DNA of 64,000 nt from JBQKLI01 sp012798975. GTDB taxonomy: Bacteria > Bacillota > Clostridia > Tissierellales > Peptoniphilaceae. A program made the translations under genes and the position numbers. The DNA lies in NCBI RefSeq assembly GCF_052116305.1, contig NZ_JBQKLI010000001.1:156453-220452 (forward strand). Reading direction: 5' to 3'. The notes under the pieces are model-generated. The model searched no databases. It saw only the letters and a list, made by a program, of their open reading frames with translations, and was not told the origin of the DNA. Position 1 is the first letter of the stretch, and each line of letters starts with the position of its first letter. Positions 25,075 to 34,213 of this stretch are shown here, piece after piece.

Positions 25075-27213
25075 CTATCTTTTTACTTCACTCATGATAT
25101 AAGCTTCCATTTCATCGCCTTCTTTGATGTCGTTGTAATTTTCTAAACCAACACCGCCTTCATAGCCGGTAAGAAGTTCTTTTGCATCATCTTTGAAACG
25201 CTTCATGGAAGATACATCTCCTTCAAATACAACTACATTATCCCGTATTAATCGAATGGTAGATTGTCTTGTTAATTTTCCATTTGTAACGTACACACCA
25301 GCGACGTTTCCAATATGAGGTACTTTGAATACTTGTCTAACAGTAGCACGGCCTAAAACTTCCTCTTCAAATTTAGGATCAAGCATACCTTGAATAGCGT
25401 TTTTAACATCTTCAATTGCATCGTAAATAACTCGGTACGTTCTAATATCGACCCCTTCATGTTTTGCCATATCCATAGCACCCTGAGAAGGTCTAACATT
25501 AAACCCGATAATTACAGCTTTAGACGCAGTAGCAAGCATTACGTCAGAATCTGTAATTCCTCCTACGGCACCGTGAATGATATTTACCTTTACTTCTTCA
25601 TTGCTTAATTTATTTAAAGATTGTCTAACAGCGTCTATAGTTCCTTTAACATCTGTTTTTACAATAATATTCAAGTCCTTGAGAGCGCCTTCTTCAATTT
25701 TTGAGAATAAATCATCAAGAGATATATTATCTCCTTGGTGGATCATTTCTTCTCTTTGGACATCTCTAACTCTATCTGCATAAGCTCTAGCGGTTTTTTC
25801 ATCTTCAACTTCGTATAATTTCCCCCCTGCTTCTGGAACTTCAGAAAGACCTAAAATTAATACAGGGATTGAAGGACCGGCTTTTTTGATTTTTTTGCCT
25901 TTATCATCAAACATAGCACGAACTCGTCCGCTTGCTTGTCCGGATACAACTTCATCTCCTAAACGAAGCGTTCCTTTTTCAACTAATACCGTTGCAGTTG
26001 GTCCTCTTCCTTTGTCAAGCTGAGCTTCAACAATAGTTCCTACTGCTTTACGATCTGGATTTGCTTTAAACTCTTCCATATCGGATACCATCAGGATCAT
26101 CTCTAAAAGATCATCGATTCCATCACCTGTTTTGGCAGATACTGGAACGATTATGGCATCTCCGCCCCATTCATCCGGCATTAGACCGTTGTCAGCCAGC
26201 TCTTGTTTAATACGCGCATCATTCGCATCTGGCTTATCCATCTTGTTTACAGCTACAATAATCGGCACTTCCGCCGCTTTTGCGTGATTGATCGCTTCTA
26301 TGGTTTGAGGCATAACACCATCGTCAGCAGCTACTACTAAAATAGCAATATCTGTTACCTGTGCTCCTCTAGAACGCATAGCAGTAAAGGCTTCGTGGCC
26401 CGGAGTATCTAAAAACACAATTTTGTTTCCATCTATATTTACAGTATAAGCCCCTATATGCTGAGTGATTCCTCCAGCTTCGCCGCTTGTAACATGGGCT
26501 TTACGTATTCTATCTAATAATGAAGTCTTGCCGTGATCAACATGGCCCATAACTGTAATTACCGGAGGTCTTGGTTTTAATGTTTCTTCCGCATCTTCGT
26601 AATCTAAATCGAAATCAGATTTAACTTCTTCCGGTTCTTTTAATGCAACTTTTTTATTAAATTCATCAGCTATTAACTCTGCAGTATCAAAATCAACATC
26701 TTGATTTTGATTGGCCATAATTCCTAGCTGTATCAATTTTGAAATTAATTGAGTAACAGATACATTTATCGCTTCCGCTAAGTCTTTTACTGATATAGAT
26801 GCTGGTATATACGTCACATCTGACTCTTCTTTTTGTTTCTTATTTTGTTTTTCTTCTGAAGCCTGGTTGGTAGAAGCATTCTTGTTTTTTTGTTTCGACT
26901 GTTTATGTCTTTGTTTATTTCGTTTGGAAGAATTGGATTTTTGTTTTGACTTTTCTTTCTTTTGAGTATCTGCTTTCTTCTCATTGTCTGCATTCTTTTT
27001 ATTTTCTGCTTTTTTAGCAGGTTCTTTCTCCGATTTTTCCTCAACAGAATTAAACTTTTTAGATAATTCCTCTTTCGCTAATTGATAGCTTTCATCATCT
27101 AATGCTGCCATATGGCTTGTGATTTTAAAACCTAACTCATTTAGCTCAGAAACAGCTTCTTTTGCAGGAATATTCAGCTCTTTGGCTAATTCATAAACTC
27201 TTATTTTCTTCAT
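25075..27213 (-). CDS. infB: Translation initiation factor IF-2
   Basis: IF-2 is the GTPase that delivers initiator tRNA to the small subunit. The 712-residue protein has an N-terminal IF2 domain (about 1-50), then a very lysine/glutamate/asparagine-rich linker (about 55-135), and a second IF2N domain. The G domain follows with GHVDHGKTSLLD, DTPGHEAFTAMR and NKMDKPDA. The ATG at 27213 is chosen over an upstream in-frame start (27237) because GGAGG is spaced correctly only from it. The L7Ae-like ylxQ gene that often lies between rnpM and infB is missing. Confidence 0.97.
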   Translation of the reverse strand: MKKIRVYELAKELNIPAKEAVSELNELGFKITSHMAALDDESYQLAKEELSKKFNSVEEKSEKEPAKKAENKKNADNEKKADTQKKEKSKQKSNSSKRNKQRHKQSKQKNKNASTNQASEEKQNKKQKEESDVTYIPASISVKDLAEAINVSVTQLISKLIQLGIMANQNQDVDFDTAELIADEFNKKVALKEPEEVKSDFDLDYEDAEETLKPRPPVITVMGHVDHGKTSLLDRIRKAHVTSGEAGGITQHIGAYTVNIDGNKIVFLDTPGHEAFTAMRSRGAQVTDIAILVVAADDGVMPQTIEAINHAKAAEVPIIVAVNKMDKPDANDARIKQELADNGLMPDEWGGDAIIVPVSAKTGDGIDDLLEMILMVSDMEEFKANPDRKAVGTIVEAQLDKGRGPTATVLVEKGTLRLGDEVVSGQASGRVRAMFDDKGKKIKKAGPSIPVLILGLSEVPEAGGKLYEVEDEKTARAYADRVRDVQREEMIHQGDNISLDDLFSKIEEGALKDLNIIVKTDVKGTIDAVRQSLNKLSNEEVKVNIIHGAVGGITDSDVMLATASKAVIIGFNVRPSQGAMDMAKHEGVDIRTYRVIYDAIEDVKNAIQGMLDPKFEEEVLGRATVRQVFKVPHIGNVAGVYVTNGKLTRQSTIRLIRDNVVVFEGDVSSMKRFKDDAKELLTGYEGGVGLENYNDIKEGDEMEAYIMSEVKR

Positions 27214-27226
27214 ATATAGCTTCCTC

Positions 27227-27502
27227 CTATTTCGCATTCACGTTTTTTACATAATCTTTTATCTCCTCATATAAATTTTGCGTGATTTCAGTTTTTAATG
27301 CGTGTTCTAACTTATGGTTCTTTTGTGCTAATTCAATACAGGAAGGATCTTTGCAGATATAAGCTCCTCGGCCGTTCTTTTTACCGGTCGGGTCTGCTAA
27401 TACTCCTTCTTCTTTATTATTGACTATTCTTATGAGATCATTCTTAGCCTTGTTTTCTCCGCAGGCTATACATTTTCGCATAGGAATTTTTTTATTCTTC
27501 AT
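27227..27502 (-). CDS. rnpM: RNase P modulator RnpM (YlxR family)
   Basis: A 91-residue YlxR-family protein, reported in Bacillus to bind the RNase P RNA and modulate its activity. The signature MRKCIACGENKAKNDLIRIV and GRGAYICKDPSCI are present, including paired cysteines. It overlaps the nusA end by 11 bp and is followed 13 bp later by infB. Confidence 0.93.
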   Translation of the reverse strand: MKNKKIPMRKCIACGENKAKNDLIRIVNNKEEGVLADPTGKKNGRGAYICKDPSCIELAQKNHKLEHALKTEITQNLYEEIKDYVKNVNAK

Positions 27503-28673
27503 TTTCAGCCTCGCCTAAATCTATCATTTCTTCTAATTTGGAAAGCTGATCGGAAATTGTATTGTCCATATCTGAAGCAGAGTTTAGGTACCCTTCTTCT
27601 CCTTCATATTGAACCTCGATAGCTCCATTCTCAATTTCATTTTGATATTGTTCATTTCCTTTAATATCAATTTTCCAGCCTGTTAGCTTAGCAGCTAATC
27701 TAGCATTTTGACCTTCTTTTCCGATCGCTAATGATAATTGATCTTCCGGTACTATAACTCTTGCATTTTTATTTTTTTCATCAATAAATACTGATTCTAC
27801 AGTTGATGGACTTAAACTATTTGCTAAAAACACTTTAATATCTTTGTCATAGACAATAATATCTAATTTTTCTCCCCGTAATTCATCAACAAGGGCTTTA
27901 ACTCTTGTACCTTTAAATCCAACACAGGCTCCTACTGGATCAATGTTTTCATCCTTTGTAAAAACAGCCAGTTTCGTTCTAGAACCTGCTTCTCTGGCTA
28001 TAGAAAAGATTTCTACAACACCGTCGCTGATTTCTGGAACTTCCAATTCAAGAAGTCTCTTTACAAGACCGGCGTCCGTACGAGATAAAATAACTTGGGC
28101 GCCTTTAGTCGTATTCTTTACTTCTTTAATGAAGAGTTTTACTCGATCATTAATTTTATAATTTTCTGTTTTAATCTGCTCCGCAGGAGGTACAACTCCT
28201 TCTACCCGGCCTAGGTCTATATATAGACTTCCCCTGTCGATTCGTTGAATCGTACCTGTAATCATTTCTTTTTCCCGGTCAATAAATTCATTATAGATAA
28301 TGTCCCGCTCAGCATCTTTAATTTTTTGTATCACAATATTTCTAGCAGTCTGGGCTGCTATTCTTCCAAAATCACCGGGTGTAACTTCTATACTGATTTC
28401 ATCTCCCAGCTCCACATTTGACCTGATCTTTTGGGCTTCTCCAATATTTATTTGACCGATTGGATCCTCTACAGATTCTACAATTTCTTTAATAGCAAAC
28501 ACTTTAATTTTCCCTGTGTCGCGGTCAATTTCAACTGAAACATTCTCTCTGTCGTCGTAATTTTTTCCGTAACTTTTTATAAGTGCTTTTTCCAAGGCAT
28601 CAAAAATTATCTCTCTTGGAATACCTTTTTCCGATTCAATTTCTTCTAATGCTCTTATAAATTCCTGATTCAT
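27492..28673 (-). CDS. nusA: Transcription termination/antitermination factor NusA
   Basis: NusA binds RNA polymerase and nascent RNA and affects pausing and termination. The 393-residue protein has the N-terminal polymerase-binding domain (about 1-125), an S1 domain (about 135-200) with GSLYIDLGRVEGVVPPAEQ, and tandem KH domains with PVGACVGFKGTRV and LAIGKEGQNARLAAKLTGW. It lacks the C-terminal acidic repeats of E. coli NusA, as is normal for Firmicutes. It is the second gene of its operon. Confidence 0.96.
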   Translation of the reverse strand: MNQEFIRALEEIESEKGIPREIIFDALEKALIKSYGKNYDDRENVSVEIDRDTGKIKVFAIKEIVESVEDPIGQINIGEAQKIRSNVELGDEISIEVTPGDFGRIAAQTARNIVIQKIKDAERDIIYNEFIDREKEMITGTIQRIDRGSLYIDLGRVEGVVPPAEQIKTENYKINDRVKLFIKEVKNTTKGAQVILSRTDAGLVKRLLELEVPEISDGVVEIFSIAREAGSRTKLAVFTKDENIDPVGACVGFKGTRVKALVDELRGEKLDIIVYDKDIKVFLANSLSPSTVESVFIDEKNKNARVIVPEDQLSLAIGKEGQNARLAAKLTGWKIDIKGNEQYQNEIENGAIEVQYEGEEGYLNSASDMDNTISDQLSKLEEMIDLGEAENEE

Positions 28674-28692
28674 TAATATACACCTGTCCTAG

Positions 28693-29160
28693 TTAAAATA
28701 ATGATAGTATAATACTAGAAATCTTTTCTCTTTCTATACAGATTTCCTTGTTTTTCTTCGTTTCTATGTGGATATTATCTTCATTGAAATCTTTTAAGAT
28801 TCCCAACCACTCTTTTTTTCCATTCAAAGGCATATATAGTCTCACAACTACCTTCTTGTCTAAATTACGTCTATAGTCTTTAGGATAGCGGAATTCCCGT
28901 TCGATTCCTGGAGTAGATACTTCTAAGTAATAGGATTCGCTTATAGGATCTGTCCGATCCAGCTCATCGCTTATAACTGAGCTTGCTTTTTCGCAGTCTT
29001 CAACAGTGACTAGTTCGTCGCTTATATTATCGATATAGAAACGCAGTACATTTCCCATTGATTCAGGTTGGTACTCTACTTCAACTATTTCATATCCTAA
29101 TGATTTAAGCATTTTACCAAAGTGATTACTGCACCACTGCAAAAGATTTTTATTCTCCAT
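28693..29160 (-). CDS. rimP: Ribosome maturation factor RimP
   Basis: RimP acts in small-subunit maturation. The 155-residue protein has the LGYEIVEVEYQPE N-terminal stretch, the DCEKASSVISDELD-type motif, and YYLEVSTPGIEREF. The ATG at 29160 has a clear AGGAGGA site. An in-frame start 129 bp upstream would add 43 residues that cross the upstream terminator, so it is rejected. RimP is the first gene of the nusA-infB operon. Confidence 0.95.
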   Translation of the reverse strand: MENKNLLQWCSNHFGKMLKSLGYEIVEVEYQPESMGNVLRFYIDNISDELVTVEDCEKASSVISDELDRTDPISESYYLEVSTPGIEREFRYPKDYRRNLDKKVVVRLYMPLNGKKEWLGILKDFNEDNIHIETKKNKEICIEREKISSIILSLF

Positions 29161-29249
29161 ATAAATTCCTCCTAATCGAATCCTAAACAAGCTTTTAAAA
29201 TATAAAAGCATCTTAACTGCCAATCGGTAAACTTTTGATAAATGGACAA

Positions 29250-29276
29250 TAAAGAAGAGTGGGATACCCCCACTCT
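29250..29276 (-). terminator. Terminator upstream of the rimP operon
   Basis: On the minus strand AGAGTGGG pairs with CCCACTCT over a 5-base loop, followed by TCTTT. It ends the nfeD-floA transcript, and the rimP promoter must lie in the roughly 90 bp after it. Confidence 0.8.
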
Positions 29277-29332
29277 CTCCATTTCTCAAATTTATCTAAT
29301 AATATTATATCAAAATTATGCGATTCTATCAA

Positions 29333-29728
29333 CTATTTACGGAGACTTTTAGGTTTAGACAGGAGTTCATAGTAAAGAAACATTTCTTTAGGAGAGGGTT
29401 TATCCTTTTTGCCATCCTTTTTCTCAACCATTATGCTGTCTTTGTTGCCTTGCAGCTTTCTGTCTGCCGAAGGTTTATCCTTTTTCTCCACAATATCCCA
29501 TGAAATTTCTTTTGCTGCTGGAAATTGTTTTTTTATAATTTCTTTTCCCTTTTGTTCTGCCGGTTTCTTAGTCTCTTCATCGAGATCTGTGAAATACTTT
29601 TTAAGATCTCTTTCTCTAAATTCAAAAAATTTTGATTTTTTGCTCTGTTTCTGCTTATTTTGGGGTCTCCTTGAAATTTTTGAAAATATGACATAAGCTC
29701 CGATCGCTATAAGCAAAAGATCTAACAT
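29333..29728 (-). CDS. Small membrane-anchored protein, function unknown
   Basis: I do not recognise this 131-residue protein. It has one N-terminal hydrophobic segment (about residues 2-16, LDLLLIAIGAYVIF), then a strongly basic stretch and a lysine/glutamate-rich tail with no catalytic motif. The topology suggests a bitopic protein with a long charged cytoplasmic part. It lies 5 bp downstream of floA and is the last gene of the nfeD-floA operon, ending before a terminator. A role in the same membrane microdomains is possible from context only. Bacillus has yqfB/C/D in this place; it does not look like these. Confidence 0.75.
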   Translation of the reverse strand: MLDLLLIAIGAYVIFSKISRRPQNKQKQSKKSKFFEFRERDLKKYFTDLDEETKKPAEQKGKEIIKKQFPAAKEISWDIVEKKDKPSADRKLQGNKDSIMVEKKDGKKDKPSPKEMFLYYELLSKPKSLRK

Positions 29729-29733
29729 CAGAA

Positions 29734-30714
29734 CTAATCCTCCTTATTCGTAGTTTCATTTGAATCTGCGAAAGATTCTCTCATTTTAGTATCCGATACA
29801 ATATTATTTAAATTATAATAATCTAAAACTCCTAAATTCCCATTTTTCAGCGCATCAGCTATTGCTAATGGTACCTTAGATTCTGCTTCTACAACTTTAG
29901 CTCTCATACTGCGGACTTCTGCTATCATTTCCTGTTCTTTCGCTACAGCCATAGCACGGCGCTCTTCCGCTTTTGCTTGAGCAATTCTCTTATCTGCTTC
30001 TGCCTGATCTGTCATAAGCTTAGCTCCGATATTTCTTCCGACATCGATATCCGCAATATCTATAGACAGGATTTCAAAAGCAGTTCCCGAATCCAGACCT
30101 TTAGTTAAAACAGTTTTTGAGATCGAATCTGGATTTTCTAGAACATCTTTGTGGCTTTTAGCAGATCCGACCGTTGTAACTATACCTTCTCCTACTCTGG
30201 CTATAATCGTTTCCTCTCCTGCACCGCCGACTAAACGATCGATATTCGCTCTAACAGTGACCTTTGCTTTTGCTAAAAGTTCTATACCGTTTATAGCTAC
30301 AGCTGAAATCTGCGGTGTTTCGATAACCTTAGGATTAACCGAAACCTGTACAGCCTCTAAAACATTTCTGCCAGCTAGATCAATAGCGGCCGCTCTCTCA
30401 AATTCCAATGGTATCTCTGCTCTTTGAGCTGCAATAAGAGCGTCTACCAATGTATTAACATTCCCCCCGGCTAAATGATGAGCTTCCAATTCATTTGTGC
30501 TGAGAACCAAACCCGCTTTCGTAGCCTTAATTAATGGGTTAATGATTTTGCTAGGTGTAACTCTTCTTAATCTCATTCCGATAAGATTAGAGATTTTCAC
30601 TTTTACGCCAGAGAAAAATGCTGTGATCCATAATCCCACTGGAACCATTGTGAAAAGAATTCCTAAAAATATAAGAATTATAAACGCGATTAAAATAATA
30701 AATACTAATTCCAT
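29734..30714 (-). CDS. floA: Flotillin-like protein FloA
   Basis: FloA scaffolds functional membrane microdomains. The 326-residue protein has an N-terminal hydrophobic hairpin (about 4-35), an SPFH/PHB-like domain with KATKAGLVLSTNELEAHHLAGG and an arginine-rich RANIDRLVGGAGEETI stretch, then a helical tail rich in Ala/Glu/Lys repeats (about 235-285) for oligomerisation. It directly follows nfeD with no gap, the usual pair. Confidence 0.95.
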   Translation of the reverse strand: MELVFIILIAFIILIFLGILFTMVPVGLWITAFFSGVKVKISNLIGMRLRRVTPSKIINPLIKATKAGLVLSTNELEAHHLAGGNVNTLVDALIAAQRAEIPLEFERAAAIDLAGRNVLEAVQVSVNPKVIETPQISAVAINGIELLAKAKVTVRANIDRLVGGAGEETIIARVGEGIVTTVGSAKSHKDVLENPDSISKTVLTKGLDSGTAFEILSIDIADIDVGRNIGAKLMTDQAEADKRIAQAKAEERRAMAVAKEQEMIAEVRSMRAKVVEAESKVPLAIADALKNGNLGVLDYYNLNNIVSDTKMRESFADSNETTNKED

Positions 30715-31425
30715 TTAATACCTCCTTACTTTTACAATATTGCCATTTACCGATACAATAACAATTTTTTCGCCTTTATCGATAAATTCTCCAAATGTAA
30801 CTACATCAATGCGGCGTTCGCCTACAATCATAACCCCTGACGGACGAAGTGCTGTTTCTGCTGTTCCAACTTCTCCAATCACCGCCTTTTCTTCGTTATA
30901 TTCTTCGTCTTTCTTAGGTTTTGTAACCCTTAAGATAATCGGTTCAAAAAGCTTGTGCTTATACCCTTGTTTAATGAAGATATAAAGAATTATAGTTGAG
31001 ACGATGATAGCAATACTTAATGTTAATACAGCAGTAAATATGTCTCCTATTGCTAGGAAAATACCCAATATTATAAAGCCTAAACCCGCTATCCCGATAA
31101 AGCCGAAACTCGGCACAAAAATTTCAATACCCAGCAAGAGACAACCGATTAAAAAGATAATAATATGTATCATTTCCGCATTTCCTAATGTAAAGTTCAG
31201 ATAAAAAAAACCGATAAAAGATAATAGCGAAAAGATACCTGCAATTCCGAAAGTAGGCAGAAAGATTTCAATAATAAATAATACTACTGCCGCCACTAAG
31301 AGTACAATCGACAATACACTTGTATTTTCTGCTAACGATAATGATGCTGCAAAGGTTTTACTTGAAATAGAAAACAATGAAATGATCATCATGAGCATAA
31401 ATAGACCTATTTTTTTATTTTTCAT
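30715..31425 (-). CDS. NfeD-family membrane protein
   Basis: A 236-residue NfeD protein without the N-terminal ClpP-like protease domain of the long form. It opens with a signal peptide (cleavage likely near residue 26, after KTFAA). Four to five membrane segments follow (about 35-150), then a C-terminal OB-fold domain ending in VIVSVNGNIVKVRRY. NfeD proteins pair with flotillins and are thought to help organise microdomains. It is the first gene of the floA operon. Confidence 0.9.
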   Translation of the reverse strand: MKNKKIGLFMLMMIISLFSISSKTFAASLSLAENTSVLSIVLLVAAVVLFIIEIFLPTFGIAGIFSLLSFIGFFYLNFTLGNAEMIHIIIFLIGCLLLGIEIFVPSFGFIGIAGLGFIILGIFLAIGDIFTAVLTLSIAIIVSTIILYIFIKQGYKHKLFEPIILRVTKPKKDEEYNEEKAVIGEVGTAETALRPSGVMIVGERRIDVVTFGEFIDKGEKIVIVSVNGNIVKVRRY

Positions 31426-31480
31426 ATATATCCCCCTCTTCTATTATACATTAAATACTATACAATGGAATTTTGAGTAG

Positions 31481-31511
31481 AAAAAAACTGCTCTGAATAA
31501 ACAAAGCAGTT
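31481..31511 (-). terminator. Terminator after rpsU
   Basis: On the minus strand AACTGCT pairs with AGCAGTT over a loop of about 12 bases, and T7 follows. Confidence 0.85.
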
Positions 31512-31521
31512 ATAATTTAAA

Positions 31522-31701
31522 TTAAAATTTTTTCTTTTTACGTCTAGCCGCCTCAGATTTCTTTTTTCTCTTTACGCTAGGTTTTTCATAGTGCTCTCTT
31601 TTTCTGTATTCAGATAAAACACCAGATCTGGCACATTGTCTTTTAAATCTCTTTAAGGCGCTATCTAATGATTCATTCTCTCCAACTTTAATTTCTGACA
31701 T
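31522..31701 (-). CDS. rpsU: Ribosomal protein S21
   Basis: A 59-residue, very basic protein that matches S21, the late-binding small-subunit protein that contacts the anti-Shine-Dalgarno region. The translation begins MSEIKVGENESLDSALKRF and has the family stretch RQCARSGVLSE, followed by a REHYEKPSVKRKKK tail. The initiator ATG has a GGGAGGGA site. It has its own promoter and terminator. HIT lies upstream on the same strand, as often in Firmicutes; yqeY, commonly after rpsU, is absent. Confidence 0.96.
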   Translation of the reverse strand: MSEIKVGENESLDSALKRFKRQCARSGVLSEYRKREHYEKPSVKRKKKSEAARRKKKKF

Positions 31702-31761
31702 AATCTATCCCTCCCCTCTTTTCTTGCAAGAGTACTCCTAAGAGTAGAATAATACCCTAAT

Positions 31762-31790
31762 AGTATATACTACCTTTAATCAATATGCAA
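31762..31790 (-). promoter_or_regulatory. rpsU promoter
   Basis: TTGCAT (31785-31790) and TATACT (31762-31767) on the minus strand are separated by 17 bp. The leader to the rpsU ATG is about 55 bases. Confidence 0.7.
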
Positions 31791-31795
31791 GAGAT

Positions 31796-32137
31796 TTAAC
31801 CGGGTGGCCATTGTAAACTTCTTCCGGCCAAAACATGGAAATGAATATGATGTACAGTTTGACCTCCATCATTGCCGCAGTTATTAACAATTCTATAACC
31901 ATCCTCTGCAAAACCCATCTCCTTCGCCAACTTAGCAACAGCTGCATAAATACCTCCTATTATCGAAGCATTAGCGCTATTGATTTCATTAGCTGAACTA
32001 ATATGTTCTTTAGGGATTACTAGAAAGTGTACAGGTGCTTGTGGATTTTGATCGTTAAAGGCAATTATTTTATCGTCTTCATAAATTGCATCTGTCTCAA
32101 TATTGCCTTTAACTATTTCACAAAAAATACAGTTCAT
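31796..32137 (-). CDS. HIT-family nucleotide hydrolase (HinT-like)
   Basis: A 113-residue histidine-triad protein of the HinT branch. The triad motif HHIHFHVL is near the C terminus, and CIFCEIV with a CxxC pair is near the N terminus. Members hydrolyse adenosine phosphoramidates and related bonds. It ends with the usual LQWPPG stretch. It is the last gene of the dnaJ-prmA-rsmE-mtaB cluster, 50 bp after mtaB. Confidence 0.94.
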   Translation of the reverse strand: MNCIFCEIVKGNIETDAIYEDDKIIAFNDQNPQAPVHFLVIPKEHISSANEINSANASIIGGIYAAVAKLAKEMGFAEDGYRIVNNCGNDGGQTVHHIHFHVLAGRSLQWPPG

Positions 32138-32187
32138 CCTTTCACCTCCTTTATCAATTATATCAAATGGATTAGGATTAGAAAAGA

Positions 32188-33489
32188 TTAAATATTGATT
32201 TTTGAGTACAATTCTTCATTTTTTATTTCAATAGGCTCTACTTTTATTATTTTATTTAAATATTGCTCCTCAAAATCTAATTTTATTCTCAGATAATTTG
32301 AAGAATAACCATACATATATTCTTTATCATGACTCTCTTCCACTAAGACCGTTAAACTTTGACCTTTCTGTTTTTCCATAAATCTTTTTGCAAGTTTATC
32401 GCCTAATATAATTAACCGAGCACTGCGTTCCTTTTTTACATTTCCGTTGACAGGATCTCCCCATTTAGAAGCCGCAGTTCCTTCTCTTTGACTATACTTA
32501 AACACATGAATTCTAGAAAATTCCATTTTTTCCGAAAATTCCAAAGTATCTTCAAAATCCTCTTCTTCTTCTCCTGGAAAACCTACGATTATATCTGTAG
32601 TAATACCTGCATTGGGGAAATACTGTCTTAGAAGATTTACTCGTTCTTCATACATTTTTCGATCGTATTTTCTATTCATCGCTTTTAAAATTCTATCGGA
32701 TCCGCTTTGCAGTGAAAGATGAAAATGGTCGCATAATTTACCGAGTTTAGCAGCACGTTCCAAGAAGTCTCTTGTTATAATTCTCGGTTCTACTGAGCTT
32801 AATCGGATTCTTTCTATACTGGGAATTGTTGCAACTCGTTCTATTACATCAATTAACTGATACCCATCTTTATCGTCTCTTCCATAAGAGGCAACATGGA
32901 TTCCTGTTAAAACAACTTCTTTGTATCCATTATCCGATAAGTTTTTTGCTTCCTCATAAATTTCGTTAATATTTCGAGAACATATCGGTCCTCTGGCGTA
33001 GGGAATAATACAATAGGAGCAAAACTGGCTGCAGCCTTCTTGTATTTTTATATAGGCTCTGGTCATCTCTTTTTGCTGAGTAATCTTAAGAGGATCAAAA
33101 ACTTTATCTCTCTTAAGCTGAGAAACTGCATTTACATTTCTCTTTTCTTTTTTTGCTTTTTCGCATAGCTCGACAATTCTGCTTCTTTCAGCAGTTCCTA
33201 AAACAACATTAACCCCATCTATATTAGATACTTCTTTATCTTTGATCTGGGAATAACAGCCTACAACTGCTATAATTGCATTTTCGTTTGTTCTTCTGGC
33301 TTTAGAGATAGCCTGTCTCGACTTGCGGTCGCTAAGATTTGTAACAGTACAGGTATTTATAATATATATATCTGAAAACTCATTGAACCCTCTGATTTCA
33401 TAATCTTTTTTTTCAAATAATTCCTGCATCGCTTCCGTCTCGTAATGATTCACTTTGCAGCCCAAGGTTAAAAACGCTACTGATTCCAA
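32188..33489 (-). CDS. mtaB: tRNA t6A methylthiotransferase MtaB
   Basis: MtaB converts t6A37 to ms2t6A37 in tRNA. The 433-residue protein has the N-terminal UPF0004 domain with three cysteines (LGCKVNHYE, NTCTVTN, GCYSQ). The radical SAM domain follows with GCSQFCSYCIIPYARG, whose CxxxCxxC binds the second cluster, and a C-terminal TRAM-like domain. The MtaB branch is supported by its place beside rsmE, prmA and dnaJ, as in Bacillus yqeV. Confidence 0.94.
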   Translation of the reverse strand: MESVAFLTLGCKVNHYETEAMQELFEKKDYEIRGFNEFSDIYIINTCTVTNLSDRKSRQAISKARRTNENAIIAVVGCYSQIKDKEVSNIDGVNVVLGTAERSRIVELCEKAKKEKRNVNAVSQLKRDKVFDPLKITQQKEMTRAYIKIQEGCSQFCSYCIIPYARGPICSRNINEIYEEAKNLSDNGYKEVVLTGIHVASYGRDDKDGYQLIDVIERVATIPSIERIRLSSVEPRIITRDFLERAAKLGKLCDHFHLSLQSGSDRILKAMNRKYDRKMYEERVNLLRQYFPNAGITTDIIVGFPGEEEEDFEDTLEFSEKMEFSRIHVFKYSQREGTAASKWGDPVNGNVKKERSARLIILGDKLAKRFMEKQKGQSLTVLVEESHDKEYMYGYSSNYLRIKLDFEEQYLNKIIKVEPIEIKNEELYSKINI

Positions 33490-33490
33490 C

Positions 33491-34213
33491 TTAATTTAAG
33501 TCTCCTTTCTCATATTGCAGAATGGATAAAAGCGCTAAAGCTGCTGTTTCTGCCCTTAAAATTCTGTTTCCAATTGAAACAGAACGTGCACCCATCCCTT
33601 GTAATTTCTCGATTTCTTCCTTTTCAAACCCGCCTTCCGGCCCAATAATTACATTTACAGAATTTATACTGTCTGTCTCTAAAATTGTTTTTAAAGATTC
33701 CTCTTCTTCTTCGTATGCAACAATCGTGTATTCATCTTGTACCTCTAATTGATCCAAAGACAAAGGCGGATGAATAATCGGTATGTTTTTTCGTTTGGAT
33801 TGTTTGGCAGCTTCTTCAATTATTTTTTCAAATCTTTTTATTTTAGATTGAGCTTTGCCTTCTTTTATTTTAACAACAGTCCTGTTTGTTAATAAGGGTG
33901 TTATCTCATCCACACCTAATTCAACAGCTTTTTGAATAATAAAATCCATCTTGTCTCCTTTGCAGTAGCCTTGATACAAATGGATCGATAGTGGAGACTC
34001 ATAGCTTTTTTCGTCGATATTTATAATTTTTGTTTTTATACAGTCTTCTAGTATTTCGGAAATTTCTACATCATAAATAATATCATTAGAAACAATTTGT
34101 ATTTTTTCGTAAATTCGTATTCTCAAAGAGTTTTTTAAATGATTGTGATCAGGGCCATCAATTACTATAATCCCCTTTTCATCGGGAATATTTTCGGTAA
34201 AAAATCTATACAT
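33491..34213 (-). CDS. rsmE: 16S rRNA m3U1498 methyltransferase RsmE
   Basis: RsmE methylates N3 of U1498 in 16S rRNA. The 240-residue SPOUT-class protein has an N-terminal PUA-like domain and the C-terminal knot with VIIGPEGGFEKEEI and a SIGNRILRAETAALALL stretch that binds SAM. It overlaps prmA by 8 bp, and mtaB follows after 1 bp. Confidence 0.95.
   Translation of the reverse strand: MYRFFTENIPDEKGIIVIDGPDHNHLKNSLRIRIYEKIQIVSNDIIYDVEISEILEDCIKTKIINIDEKSYESPLSIHLYQGYCKGDKMDFIIQKAVELGVDEITPLLTNRTVVKIKEGKAQSKIKRFEKIIEEAAKQSKRKNIPIIHPPLSLDQLEVQDEYTIVAYEEEEESLKTILETDSINSVNVIIGPEGGFEKEEIEKLQGMGARSVSIGNRILRAETAALALLSILQYEKGDLN

Noticed and set aside
26814..27044. A basic 76-residue frame antiparallel-shifted within infB
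   Set aside because: It is a shifted-frame reading of the lysine-rich IF-2 linker, whose A-rich codons give open frames by composition.
28693..29289. rimP with a 43-residue N-terminal extension
   Set aside because: The extension crosses an intrinsic terminator, and AGGAGGA is placed for the internal ATG at 29160.
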